From contig MNCI01010074.1 of the NCBI GenBank assembly GCA_015680685.1, forward strand, positions 976,718-1,040,717: a stretch of DNA of 64,000 nucleotides, in the 5' to 3' direction. The position numbers and the translations under genes were made by a program. The stretch is from Gnetum montanum. Its lineage: Eukaryota; Streptophyta; Gnetopsida; Gnetales; Gnetaceae. The notes beneath the pieces are model-generated. The model did not search any database. It was given only the letters and a program-made list of their open reading frames with translations, and had not been told where the DNA came from. Below are positions 11,701-24,060 of this stretch, piece by piece; within the stretch, counting starts at the first letter, position 1; every line of letters begins with the position of its first letter.

Positions 11701-14700
11701 GAATTATCGCTTTAGTGTGCATGAAATTTTCCTGAGCAAGCATTAATAATTAAATGAATCTGAACAGATGCAGCCGAAAATTGCACCGAACATGCAGCTA
11801 ATGAACATATTCTGAACTTTTTCACTGCAGAATCTAAGTAACTGGAGCATTTTAGACCTTTATGAGATATCGTGCAATGACCTGGGTGTTTTACTTATTG
11901 AACTGCATTATATGCAATTTTATAGTATGTTGTGATTGCAATTGATGTAAATTCTTTAGAATCTAGGATGAGGGACTGACTGATGGTATCACAGTAGTGG
12001 GATGACAGTGTTAAACAATAGATTATTTGTCATTTTTGGCTTTAGAGTTTAGTTATCTTATGTTGTTTCCCAATTCTCAAAAGGTAAGTGTACTACTCTT
12101 TTTAGAGCCATGCAGATACATTTATGAAAACATCATTATCTTTTATGCAATCTTCTTTGATTACAATGAAGGAAAGAGTAGTATGTATATTGCATATGCA
12201 GATAGGCTTTTTTCCTGAAGAGAAAGCATTTTCTCTTAGGCATCAAACGGCAGCTATATTGGATAGAGTATTGCGCGTTGGAGTACTTGGTGAAGATGAT
12301 GTTGATGAAGAATTCCCAAAGTAAGTCATTTGTGAAATTATTTGCTGACCTGATGTAAGGTTATAGGTTTTGTAATTTCTAATTTTTTCATGTTTAAATT
12401 CTTTTTGTTGGCTGTAATTGTGGATAGTTTAAATGTTATTACATTATGAAGCCTTGTGTAAAAATTTATATTTTTTAATCCCAAGTGTTTGAATACTTTT
12501 CTTCTTTGCACTTCACTTTTCTCTTCTTCCAAGAATGGTCTCATTGGACATGCCTACTTGCACTTCGTAGACCTAATTGTTCTTCTCTTGCCTTTATTTC
12601 TACTGTAATTCATGATCTAACTGCTGTTTTGTTGAAAAGAGTGGCTTCCTTTTCTTTCATAAATTGGTTAAAGGGTAGGTGAATTCTTACAACGTATATA
12701 TAAGATGGAGAACTACCATACAACTTGCCTGAATTCATCACCTAAAATATAGTAGGTCCTAAAATTTCAAAGTAATAATGGAAAAAGCTGTATGGTAAGT
12801 TTTATAGCAAATATTTTTGTTACTTAGCAGTTTGAAGTTAGCGGGACCCTTGTCCTTCATTTGTAGCTGGCTCATACCCTTTATGCAAAAATCTGCCACC
12901 AAACTAAAGAGTTAGGTTGAATTTCTTTATGAGTCATTTGTAGACCGAGTCATGCATGACACAGTTAAGATTTTAGGGCAATAAAACATGTTTACTAAAA
13001 GTTTGTTGTTGTGATGTCAAACTATTCTTGTTTAGAAATCTGGTTCAGCTCAATTATTAGAGGATGTATTCTAGTTATGCTTTTTACATTCGATCTTTTC
13101 TTTCTTGAATGCCCCGTTCAATGTTTTTGCAGCAATTTGAAGGCTCCAACCCGTCGCCCTTCTATTGTTTGTGAAAGTTGTTTGTATTCAAGTAATGGAA
13201 GCAACCGCTTCAGAGCATTTCATGTAATGAATCAGCAAGGTCTTATTGACATGATTGGCCTGTTCCATGAAACAAAAGAAATAGCGGGAAACTCTGTTAG
13301 CACTTTGGTAAAGGACAAGGTTTGATTGTTTTGTTTTTGTTGATGTTCTATTTAGGTTAGTGGTGCACATGTTTGATTTTTGGTACAGGATTAACATATT
13401 ACAAGCAAAATGAAGTCGGTGAAAAGTTAATGTTGGTCAACAAAGGTTTAGGTTGTGAAAAAATAAAATGTTGGCAAAGTGAGAAATCCTTTGAAATCCA
13501 ATTCTCCTTTTTATTTTATTTGAAAACGTTTTTTTCCAACTTTGTTATTATTTTGGATTATAATATACAGGTCAAGACACTATATAACTTTGTAAAAATG
13601 ATACTAATCGTGGTCATAATCACTGCCTATCTCATCGACTTAGGGTCCTCCTTTGGTAGGCCAGCAATTTGGTGATACCTTTAATGGACTGTCTCCTTAA
13701 TTCTAACTTGAACATGTATTTTTAACATGTTTCTATATTGCACATGTTTACTTCAACTTGGAACTTTATGGTTATAAGCAGAATGTTGTAACTCTTAAAG
13801 TCAAGATTTACATACTTTTTAACATATCATCATCATCCTAAACTTGTTTTAACAAAATGAGGTTGGCTACATGAGTTCTTTACTTTTTAACATGATATGA
13901 AATTATCATGATAAATCATACAATGAACAGTAGAAGGTACAAGAATAAAATTAAACTGCTCTTAGAGTAGTCTGAATTTGATCAATCGATAAAGTAATGG
14001 AGCATAGAAAAACGAAAAACGAAAAACAAAAAAGTGTCTCTGCATCATATGATCATTAAACATAAAATATATTATCAGCTTCAATGTCACAAAACGGTTC
14101 ATAAGATACTAACATATATAAAAAAGGTATTTGTAAATCAGAGAGGAAATTTTAGGTTACAGGTTTAATTTCAATAGGTAACTCTAAGTTATGAACAAAT
14201 TCTATAAAGGAATTTTGAAACTGATATCGTCCAACAGATCTAAGAGTGTCTCGATGAATGAAATTAAATACATTTAGTTTCTGTTTCAGAGAAAATTTCT
14301 ACAATGAGTTGCTGTTGTGTGTATTGTTGATAACATAGTTTTTTTACGACACTAATCGAGTCAGCTTAAGTAAATTCTGCAGTAATAGTCTGATGGAATT
14401 TGACGCCCCTGCCTCCAATTATCTTTTTCAATTTTTATGTGACGTAATTGTTGATGCCAATAACTATGGATGTATTCATTACTTTCATACTGATGTTCAC
14501 ATATAAAAGTTAATCAGTTACTCTGAATTTTTGTCATGATTAATGGCCATAGCAGCTGCAATTGTTGCATTGTTATAAAACTATTCTTTTAGGCTGGATA
14601 TACTCATTAAAAGGATCATTACCTAGAGGTTCAATGCTCATCCTATGAAGGTAAGGTCATGGGAGGGTTGATGAATAAACGAAAAGTCTAACCTCTTTCG

Positions 14701-17700
14701 AGTGGCTCCACCCAGGCTCATTACTTTTATGATAAAATGTGACATATGGGAAAGTTGGTCAGACTCCCAGATTGTAGCTTAATTGTGTTTTTCAGAATAC
14801 ATACATTAGGGTAATTATCCAGAGGCTGAATGCCCGTCTCACTGAGCAGGTCCAGGAAGAATTAGATGATCAAAAAACCTAACCTGTTTTTCAGTGGCTG
14901 TACCTAGGCTGGAACACATGCCTTATGACTTGAGAAATGAGCACCTTACTATAATAGCAAATGATTGCCCTTTTCAGAAAACATTATATTCTCTATATTT
15001 ATATTTCTTTGGCTGACAGTTCTAGTATTTAGTACTCCAAGGATACGCTGACACTCCCAGCCAACTAACTTTTATTTATCTGGAAAAAAGGAACCTGAAG
15101 AAAGAATAAAACCCCTTTTGGGCAGATGGACTGGCCATTCAGTAACAAGAAGAAGTGGATTTTATGGGGCAACAGTTGCAGAGGCTGATACTTACTTGAC
15201 ACTTGAAATGAATGATAAGGGCCAGTTGATTCAGGTACTGTTTATTTTACAAACTATAGTATTTTCATTTATTCAAATTCAAAAATAGCATATAGGACAT
15301 GGTAATTCTTCTTGAATGTTTCAACTGAGTTGGAGTTTAATTCGTTGTTGTCTGCATGTCAAAGTCATAGACGATAAGGACTGACAAATCTCAAAATGTA
15401 AGGCAAATGATCACTAGTTTCCTCATGAGTGATTAATGAATAATTAATTTCCAAATTAGGATATTCAGGTATTTAAAGATATCCTTTCTGAACATCGTTA
15501 AGTAGGCACACTGCTTTCATTTTAGTAAATTGTGGGAACAAACATCTGAATGAAAAGTTGAGGTGAACATGGGCCAGAATGAATATGTTGCGTGAAATTG
15601 CCATCATCAACACATCATTATCCTATATAGGGCTGGCAATCCTGGCCCAAGCTCTATTGTCCAGTCTGAACCCAACTTCTTAAATCTGACCTCGGTAAAA
15701 AGTTTAACGGAATGTACAGCAAAGCTGTGAATTGCTGTATCACTGTTCAGGGCAATGAGAAACATAAAAATAGAAGACGTTAGAGAGCAGCAGCTGAACA
15801 CCAACTAAATGAAACAACCTTTTAAAATATGACTGACTGTAAAAAGGGATTTGATCATGGTTGAAATATCCAGACGATGATTTACACAGTATATGGAATT
15901 GGTTAACTATCCTGTGGGTCAGTCGCGGCTCGTTGTATTCAAAAGCGAGTGGTTACTGTGGCCCACGATATTCAAAATTCTTCAGGACTGTGATGCAGTG
16001 GCGACTTGCGGTACATGTTTCGGCAATTGCTGCGACCTGGCTGTGGCTATTGTGTCTTTTCCGTGACTCCTGGTGCGGTAGTGGGGTCGCAGTGACATCT
16101 GCGACTGGTGGCCTTAGCAGAGAAATAGACCAAAACATGAAAATTTCCTTGGGATACCTCAATTTGACTCTGGTCTTCGTGCCTTCAATTTGTTCAGGCA
16201 AGAATTGTTTTTTACCCTCAGAACATGTTAGAGGTTTGTTTAAGATTGTTTAATTCATTAAGTTTGATGATTTATGGTGGAATTTGGTGTTTCGATTGTC
16301 AGAGAATGAGAAAGAGAGAATAGTGGTGCAATTAATTGATTATTGATCATCAAGCATCATCAAAGCATCAAGAATTCGCCAATTTTATCACTAATCATCA
16401 AATTCTTAAATATCAATTTCATTAAGATTTTCATCATCTTCAAAGGGGAAGAAGGGCCACCTATTTATAGAAATGGATAAAGAGAGAATAGTGGTGCATA
16501 ATTTTCAAAGCATTAAGAGTTCGCTAATTTCATCACTAATCATCACATTCTTCCTTATTAATTTTATCAAGGTTTTTATCATCTTACAAAGAAATAGAAA
16601 TAAAAATGAATAAAGGTCAACAGACATCATGTAGGACCAAGTTTGTTGTGCCAAAACATCAATAAAATAAATTTTTATTTAGTATTTGGGGTCATTTTTA
16701 TTCACATTTTTGCATCAAATACTTTTATTTATATTTTTTTATAAAGGGTTATTTATATTTTTTTATAAAGGGTGACTTTTCAAATTCCACACCTGATTTT
16801 AATAACTTTTCTTAATAATTTAACCAGAAATTAATAAAAAATTTATTGTGATTTGAAAGCTTTAAGTCACAGGTTCGATCCTGGTGAGCAATGCTACGTT
16901 GTATATCTTAAGGTATCACAATGTTACAATTATTTCAGAGTTCCAACACCCAAAAATTATTCATAGTGAGATTCCTCTAATTTTATTTAAAAAAATTATT
17001 AATCACTTCAGCACTTCTCATGCACCATTTTCTGTAACAGCAATCCGGCTGTGTATTTCCATCTGTGGGAGCTCTCCAATCAGCTACTCCTTTTCAGTTC
17101 TCTAGGCAAGGAGTATCTTAATGTCTAGAATTCTAAAACTATACTAGTTGAAGCAATTACAGTAATGAGCTTCAAAAATTCTTATGACTAGACTAGTGGA
17201 ATTCTGACTACTGTTAACAGTTGTTTCAATGGCTGAATAGCAGTGCATGCAATAAATATTATATTAAGAGAAACTGCATAAACGCTGGCCTATGACTTAA
17301 CCCAGTTTGACCCAACCCGACTACCAAACCACAATAGAATTATGACCTGACATAACACAATCTGATTGTAGGTTGATTTATCATTTGACCCATGTGAATC
17401 AACTTAAACTAGGGTAAGTTCCCGAAACTGACGCAAGCCAACCGTGCTGTTAGTGCTAACTATTTATTTGGAGTCAGCTTTCTAATTTCCTTTTCACCAT
17501 TCTTGTTGGTCTTGGGTTAAATCTTAGTTCCTCTAGAGTTTACCTTTAGTCTACTTGTTTGGCTTCTGTCTATTTGAATGATCAAACTCCTGCAAATTGG
17601 AACCATATTTGGGATATGTTACCTTTAGATGCACATCACTGTACAGAAATTTTAATTTTAAGGCAAGAAAAGAATTTATTATGGGGTGTCGGACCCCAAA

Positions 17701-18252
17701 AAGAGAATTTTATTAATTAAATGAGATTAAGTACATGATCAACATCTGAACATATTGATGGATAAATAGGGAGAAGAACAGAAAAGAATTTATTATGTCT
17801 GATACAACATCTACGTAGGACGATGAAGCTTGGATATCAGTTCAGTTTTATTTTTCTCTTATAATTTTCTGTTATAAATTGTTATGCTAAATTCAAATCG
17901 CATGGTATCGCTCCCTGCAAATGGAATCAGATTCTTCTGGCCTTATATGTTTGTCGTTTCTGGTGTATAGGATATTAACCAATCTGGTAGAGAAGGTGGA
18001 AATTTGCAATGGACTGGAACGTTAGAAGGAGCAATTGTTGTTTTTAATGGAGGGTTCCAGATGATGCTGCTTCCTGGAGGAATGTATTTGACATGCCCCA
18101 CAAACATTGCTAAAAGTGTTGCAGAAACAGTGTCTTTCTGTTTAGAATTTGCTTGGATGGAAACACAAGGCTTACGACGCAGGCTTGTGCGTACAATTGA
18201 TGTTAACGGCTTGGTCGTTTCCACTACTCTTGTAACTGAAAGCAGGCTTTGA
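8765..18252 (+). CDS. DUF3598-family protein, probably plastid-targeted (7 exons)
   Basis: Inferred exons: 8765-9169, 9257-9351, 9470-9584, 12202-12320, 13133-13319, 15091-15234, 17971-18252. All junctions are GT-AG and phases agree, giving 448 residues. The N-terminal ~90 residues are Ser-rich and look like a chloroplast transit peptide, followed by an acidic run (EDEDEEEEEEE). Two related beta-barrel-like halves follow, one starting at NEGRWTGSFYQFDALG and one at LLGRWTGHSVTRRSG. The last exon has the conserved GGFQMMLLPGGMYL and ends RLVRTIDVNGLVV...ESRL. This matches my memory of DUF3598 (PF12204), a lipocalin-like family shared with cyanobacteria; the function is not known. The exon 6 acceptor follows an A-run and is the weakest junction. 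Exon 5 has two in-phase donors 12 nt apart (13308 and 13320). A small exon before exon 7 could have been missed. Confidence 0.8.
13827..13875 (-). repeat. RTE-LINE 3'-tail-like fragment in intron 5
   Basis: CATCATCATCCTAAACTTG and then AAAATGAGGTTGGCTACATG match the tail of the RTE fragment at 58662-58720. Plant RTE elements end in a TGATG-type microsatellite, seen here from the opposite strand. Confidence 0.5.
14148..14280 (+). repeat. SINE-like repeat, copy 1 (intron 5)
   Basis: Contains a degenerate B-box-like AGGTTTAATTTCAATAGG followed by AGATCTAAGAGTGTCTCGATG. The same two blocks occur in the same order at 36420-36480. Possibly a tRNA-derived SINE, but I found no clear A box. Confidence 0.35.
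14618..14912 (+). repeat. Two diverged direct repeats, about 100 bp each (intron 5)
   Basis: Copies begin at 14618 (ATTACCTAGAGGTTCAATGC) and 14814 (ATTATCCAGAGGCTGAATGC). Both end with a TCTAACCT or CCTAACCT block followed by AGTGGCT and a CCAGGCT or CTAGGCT block. No coding content. Confidence 0.55.
16313..16620 (+). repeat. Imperfect tandem duplication, period 168 bp (intron 6)
   Basis: AGAGAGAATAGTGGTGCA begins both copies (16313 and 16481). Both then have a CATCACTAATCATCA block and a TTTATCATCTT-type block. The first copy contains a TATA-like CTATTTATAG. Origin unknown. Confidence 0.6.
16725..16773 (+). repeat. Short 24-bp tandem duplication
   Basis: Two adjacent copies of a TTATTTATA...TATAAAGGGT unit in intron 6. 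Confidence 0.7.
16866..16912 (+). repeat. SINE-like repeat, copy 2 (intron 6)
   Basis: ACAGGTTCGATCCTGGTGAG contains a perfect pol III B-box-like GGTTCGATCC followed by GCAATGCT. The 36420 copy reads AAGGTTCAATTCCAGTGGGC and then AATGCT. No complete tRNA cloverleaf can be drawn. Confidence 0.4.
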
Positions 18253-19634
18253 GCTTTGGTAGCTTATAATGGTCATCATGAGTTTTTTTTTCCTTGAAAT
18301 TTAACTTTAATTATTGTTTCATCGAAATTTTGATGCTTTAAGTTACAGAAGTATTTCTCTGTTAAGAACCCTCCACGTCTATGACCTTTTGCTCACGGTG
18401 GCCTAGGTTTTCAAATCTATGTTGGTTGCAAGATCTTTTCTGCAAAATAACTAACATTTTAAATTTCATAAATTTAAGGTGTTCAGAGTTTTGTTTCAGA
18501 CTCTAATATAGTAGCAATTTACAAGAACAATAATTAGAAGATCTTATATTAATTGATAAAATACTGAATATAAAATGTGGATAAGAACTATAGCATTCAC
18601 AGAATTAATATACAAGAGTTCTATCCTGAGTTGTATTTCTTTAGCTTTTTGAATGGTTTTTCCATTTTTTGGCTTAACATTTTACTTCACGTTCAATTTA
18701 TGTATATATATATCTCTACACTTGGTTTCAGTATTTAAATACTTCGTGAATCAACAAAACTGGTGATGAGTCATCTCATACTTTTTCATGACTTCGTGAA
18801 TTAAGTGGAAAAGTAGTTCTACACGATTTCATAAAAGTAGAAAGAGGATGAATTATTATGCTAATATGAGGTGTTACCTTAACAATTCGTACCTTGAGTT
18901 CATGGTCAAGAGCAAAGGTCTGCCCTTACAAATTGTCAGTCTAATTGTTGGTAAGGCTTTTGGAAGGCTAATAGGAATGAAAGGAAGGTTTGAAGATAGA
19001 GAAAAGGAAAAGTCCTTTGCAGGTAACATTTGTTTTGGTATCTCTTATTTTTTAAAACAATGCCCTTTTTGATTTTACATAATTGTTAAAATTTATTTTC
19101 AAGTTTGGAATTTGCTTTTACACATGTTAGAAGAAGTTGCTTAATTGAATTAGAGAGGAAAAATGAAAAAGAAATAGAGCTTTTTATATTTTTTTTGTTT
19201 AGTACTAGTGTTTTGTAAACAAAATGGTCTGTTTGAGATAATGTTTCTTTGATTAGAGATTCAAAATTACTCTGAACTTTTTCTACCAATGTTAGAATTT
19301 ATGTTGATTCTTAGAATGCAGATTTACATATTGCCAAACAAAAATTTGTGGTGTTACCTTTTAATGATATTGTAAATAAAATCTCTGATTTTGTTCTTTC
19401 TTTGTATATGAGTCATTCATTGCATACAAATTTTAAGTTACCTATCTCATAATTGGAGTTTTACTTCACAACTAAATGATGTGATGCAAAAGCATAATAT
19501 TAAGTACTAATATCATTTATTTCTACTTCTTGAGTTAGGTAATGCTTTGATGATGTAATGTGCTCTACATGGTGTCATGTATACTTAAGCATGCCGTGCT
19601 GATCATTTGTAAGTGGATTTTATATTTTGATCTC
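18253..19634. other. Intergenic downstream of the DUF3598 gene, nothing recognised
   Basis: AT-rich sequence. Open frames at 18848-19072 (+) and 19086-19289 (-) have no recognisable domain and low-complexity composition. Confidence 0.5.
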
Positions 19635-20030
19635 CAATTTGCAAAATATTCTAGAGTTTCATGTTTTGTCAAACTATTTAATCTTCTATTAATTTTTTAG
19701 AGAATTGAGTAGTAAATTGTTAGTATTCTCAATCCCATTAAGTATATGGAATCTATTTTGACACCATTTGAATTTTGTAAATATTTTTTTGTTTAAATTA
19801 ATATTTATAACTATAAAAAGGATTTGGTATTGCAATTTGGAGAATATTCTAGAGTTCCATATTTTGTCGAACTATTTAATCTTCCATTAGAGAGTTGAGT
19901 AGTAAATTGTTAGTATCCTTAATTCTATTAAGTATATGGAATCTATTTTGACACCATTTAAATTTTGTAAACATTTTTTTAGTTTAAATAAATATTTTTA
20001 ACTACAAAAAGGATATGGTATTGTAAATAA
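19635..20030 (+). repeat. Imperfect tandem duplication, period 198 bp
   Basis: Units start at CAATTTGCAAAATATTCTAG (19635) and CAATTTGGAGAATATTCTAG (19833). Each contains AGTAAATTGTTAGTAT and AGTATATGGAATCTATTTTG. A short third echo (GATTAGTATTCTCAATCCC) lies at 20141. It sits just left of the truncated edge of the B element. Confidence 0.7.
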
Positions 20031-20194
20031 GAGGGAAAACTTACATTACCCAATTACATATTATGGTCTTCCTAACTTTGCATTTTCTTATTGGGAATAA
20101 TGTTTGCTTAATGAATGTCTAGTACTACTTAAGAAAAAAGATTAGTATTCTCAATCCCTTAATGTTAAGGGAAGAATAGTATTGGTGCACATGG

Positions 20195-21992
20195 AAGACC
20201 TTGACAGTGATAACATCTCACATTGTCTTTGGAATGCATTTAGGCAATTCGAGAAAGGTCCACGTCAGCTGCAGTGATCGTGGAACTCAATTTTGAACCC
20301 TTTACCGAATTTGCCCCTGAGTCAGTTAGAGATCAACTCAAAGGATTTCCACTGTGGCCTGTTCTCTCATAAAGTGGCGAATGGTATTTGGGGAATTTTG
20401 GCATAATAAGGAAGAAGGCACCATCGTTGATATTGGTGGGATTTCAATCGATTTCTCTGCTAAGGCCATTTCGGAAGTTTTGAACCTTCCGAATATAGAG
20501 CCCAAGGTTGCTCATCTGTCCATTCGCTTTGATGCTGATGCACGGAAAATATGGCTAAAAAGGGCATACGACAAGGAGGATAAAATATATGAGGAGCTCA
20601 CACTTGAAGAGAGAATCTATTTCAAAATTGGCACCTATCACCTCTTCTCAACAAAAGGATTAAACAGAATTTCCACCTATGCGGCCAGAGGAAGTGCAAT
20701 CCTGATGGGCAAAGTTGATGCCAACTTGCCCCATCTATATCTCATAGAAATATAGGTGGTTTGAAAAATGTAAGACAGGGAAGTTTGCATTGTTTTTTTC
20801 TTGCCTAATCAGGAAGCTGTGCTAGCGTGCTGGAATTTTGGGGTACACCAATGACGTCCCTAGAAAGGCTTAAAATGCCTCATATGCCGAATTATTGAAG
20901 CCACTAGCACCAAGGAAAGATGCTGGTGAGACATTGGAGCTTGAGCAAGAATAGATGGTTAGGCCCACTGCACTTCAAACCATAGGGCCTAGCCAACTTC
21001 TGAACACAAGGCTTAGTCAACAACAGGAAGTAGGGCCCAGCACGCAAACCATAGGCCAACAAGACCAACTGCCACCACTGCCATAAGATTATCCATCGTC
21101 GATGAGCCATCTTCGGACCATTGTAGAAATGGTCAGTTAGGAAAGTCATGATGAGGCTAACCGCTTTAAGATAATTGATGATGTCGTACAGCCCAAAATC
21201 TTAATTGATCACACACAGGGCGAGGTTGCTATACAAACAGCAGAAGGGGAATTACATTGGTCACAGCAGATCTCTGGAAATGCTGCATCTTTTCAAGTGC
21301 AATTAGAAACTGGTGAAGGCGCCACAGTAGTGGTCATGCAACACTAGGATGCAGCTGGAGTAGCAGAAGTGGTTGTAGACCACATCAAAGAATCATTCAA
21401 TGTCCTTGTTGTGCCATCGGCAGATTTCATAGGAGCACACGATGCTCAAACCTTAGTCGATCCCTCAATGACTCCTACACATCATGAGGATGTTTTGGAT
21501 CAGTTGATGCAAACGTGACAAGTGATGATGTCTTTGTTTGACATCCCTCAAGATGTCACAGCAACACAATTAGACCTCATCTCCACAAAAAGAAAGCTGG
21601 TCATGGCGGAGTTAGTGTCGAACATGTAGAGGATGAGTTGAAGAGACTCTAAGAAAAGTTTGTCATCCTGCAAGCTGCATAGTGGGATCTGTCCCAATTT
21701 ATCCTAGTCGACTAGCTAGAGTTATTTCGGATGGAGTAGCTAAATAAATTGTTAGAAGAGAATAAAAGGGCGGTAAGGAAAAAAGAGAAGGTTGATTGGG
21801 ATGCTTCAAAGGTGCAAGCCCAAACGTATGCACATGCCAAAGCACTCAAGGCCTTACAAGAAGAAAATAAACACCTTGCCATTAAGAATCTTTAGTTGAC
21901 CACAATCGAAAAATAGAAGAATGTTTTCAAAGAGAATTTTCAGTAAATGCGAGAACAATTAATAAGGGTAAACCAGGACATGAATCATTTAG
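20195..21992 (+). pseudogene. Accessory ORF of family B, upstream part
   Basis: The best open stretch, 20354-20755, encodes the same domain as 26790-27225 of element C: GGISIDFSAKAISEVLNLPN, then ERIYFKIGTYHLFSTKGLNR and a conserved NLPHLYLIEI end. It resembles the putative plant transposon protein domain seen in gypsy-associated ORFs. The coiled-coil region 21300-21990 is broken by several TAG/TAA codons and a small deletion near 21610. Confidence 0.65.
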
Positions 21993-21997
21993 TCAGA
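21993..21997 (+). repeat. Target-site duplication TCAGA (left) of element C
   Basis: TCAGA precedes TGATGAG here and follows CTCATCA at 30066-30070. Confidence 0.9.
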
Positions 21998-22806
21998 TGA
22001 TGAGTCATCATTTTAGTTTACCACGATATCGCATACATGATATCGTGCACGTGATATGGCAGCCTGTTTGCTCGTCTATAAATAAGAGGTAGACAGATCT
22101 GGTAGGCAATTAGGAGTTAGCGTTGTTAAATTTAAGTTCTTTTTACATCAGTCTCTCTCTCAACCCTTCTCTCCCAGTGTATACCCACAGTGTGGTGATT
22201 GTAATTGTACGACATCCTTATTCGAGTGTGATGTACTTGGACACGCACATGACCGACAATAAAGATCAAGATTACTTCATCATTGCAGCATTCACTTAGT
22301 TTAATTATTTATTTAATTATTATTTACTGCTTTCTTAGTTAATATCTCTCACCCTAAACTCCTATTAAACTTAGAATGAGTACGACTTGATCATGAGCAT
22401 TTAAGTGTGACTACTTGGTAAGCCAGTAGTGTACCTAGGATCTGCGCTTGGTAATCCTAGTAGTAGTCAAGCACGAGGTCCAAGATGTGTACGGATGATT
22501 GAGGAATGGATGCTCATCGCACTTAGGCTAGTTTAGATTCTCTCTCCCTTTTCCTCTTAGCTTAATTAAAGATATTTTCCATTATCTCTAGGAGTAGCAT
22601 TAGTATAGGAACACATCATACACCTCACTTTGGACCAAACCATATGTGACAAAAGCTAACACTAGTCCAGATGGGAAGACAGTGAACTACGACCTAAGAA
22701 TAACTGTCTAGATACCATAACTAGCTCGTCTGCAGAGTTCGACTGGATTGTGCATAAAATGCTCGTATTCGTATGGTTGAGTGTAAGGGTATCTCACCAC
22801 TCATCA
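21998..22806 (+). repeat. 5' LTR of element C
   Basis: TGATGAGTCATC...CACTCATCA, 809 bp. Two GATATC palindromes (22025 and 22040) plus a decayed third, TATAAATA at 22077-22084, AATAAA at 22258-22263, hairpin at 22411-22429. Confidence 0.9.
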
Positions 22807-22826
22807 TTGGCACCATTGTCGAGGAC
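22807..22826 (+). other. Primer binding site of element C
   Basis: TTGGCACCATTGTCGAGGAC directly follows the 5' LTR. It resembles the tRNA-Asp-type site TGGCGCCGTTGCCGGGGA; the mismatches are C-to-T or G-to-A. Confidence 0.65.
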
Positions 22827-22948
22827 GGTGCTAGTTATCTAGATTAGTTATATCATACAAGGTCGTTGTATAAGAATTAACAATATATCTTTTTAGAAAG
22901 AAATAATTACAAAAAGTCACATACAAATTCACACATGATCTCACAACC

Positions 22949-24060
22949 ATGCCTCTCCTACAAGAATACGATAATGCCACATCTAGTGAGGCAATTCATT
23001 GGAGAACCAACGAATTATATGACAATGAAGATTGGAGTACGCAATCTGAAGTGGGGGTTTCTTATAAACATAAACGAAGGCAACATCGTCCCAATGCACG
23101 AAAGCATAACTTACTAGATGACGATGGACCCCTATTGGCCACTACAAGCCTAACGCAAATACAAGAGGTTGTTCGGATCTCCCGTAGGCATCGTAAAGAG
23201 AGCCGCCTACCTAGGCTCAATTTAAACAACTTTCCCAATTTCTCAAGAGGCTATGACTTAGATGCGCAACAACATTTACAAGCCTTTTACGATGCTTGTG
23301 CATGGAACAACATTGATAACGGTTGGCAAAAACTCAAGCTCTTTCCTATGACACTCGTTGGCTAAGCAAAAGTATGGTATAGATCGTTAAAACAAAATTC
23401 AATATGACATTGGCCAACAATGGTAGAACTTTTTAAAGCACAACATGAACCGTTGGACATGGCCTTAGAAAGATATTATGCACTATTAAACAACTGTCCA
23501 GGCCATGAGTTCTCCAAGGAAAGGCTAATGTACCATATCATTGATGGGCTTCGTGATGAAACAAGATAGACCCTAGGGATGTATGCCCAAGGTTAACTAT
23601 ACGAACTACGAACCCATCAAGTCCAAGAGCTTATTAAGCGAGTAGCAAGAGAAGAAGGAGAAATGGCTAGATGGGAGAGTGTTGAAAAACATCAACAGGA
23701 CCAAAATCTCAACTTAACAGAGGGCCACAATCATAAAAAGGAGAAATCAACTAATCTCAAGGAGGAAGAACTATCTTTGCCAATACAACAATCACTAAAG
23801 GAAGTCGAGGCAAAGATCAATAAGATGTTGGAATGGACGCATAAAAAGTGTGGAGAATATATCGATATTATTGGAGATAGAGTTTTGACAACCCAAGAAA
23901 TAGGACAAAATATCATTAGACAATCATAAAGAAGGGATGAAGAAAATAAGAGCTCAACTGCCAATCATCCGTATGAATGCAACATTTGCCTGTACGATCA
24001 CCCCAAGGGCCAATGCCCAATCTTGTTACATTTATATGAGCATTGGGGAAGCATGTTACA
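22949..24060 (+). pseudogene. Decayed gag of element C
   Basis: One frame runs from the ATG at 22949 to about 24060, broken by TAA (23363), TGA (about 23402), TAG (about 23567), TAA (about 23594) and TAA (23927). The core has LQAFYDACAWNNIDNGWQKL, EPLDMALERYYALLNNCPGH and the RVAREEGEMA helix, parallel to family A gag. About 20 residues present in A (YSRVSNLHKQIQGWKQG) are missing. A knuckle CNICLYDHPKGQC lies near 23980-24018. Confidence 0.75.

Noticed and set aside
15861-16253. 130-codon ORF
   Set aside because: Lies within intron 6 of the DUF3598 gene; no domain or splice context.
16872-16895. tRNA gene
   Set aside because: Only the B-box/T-arm-like part is present; no A box or cloverleaf, so treated as SINE-like.
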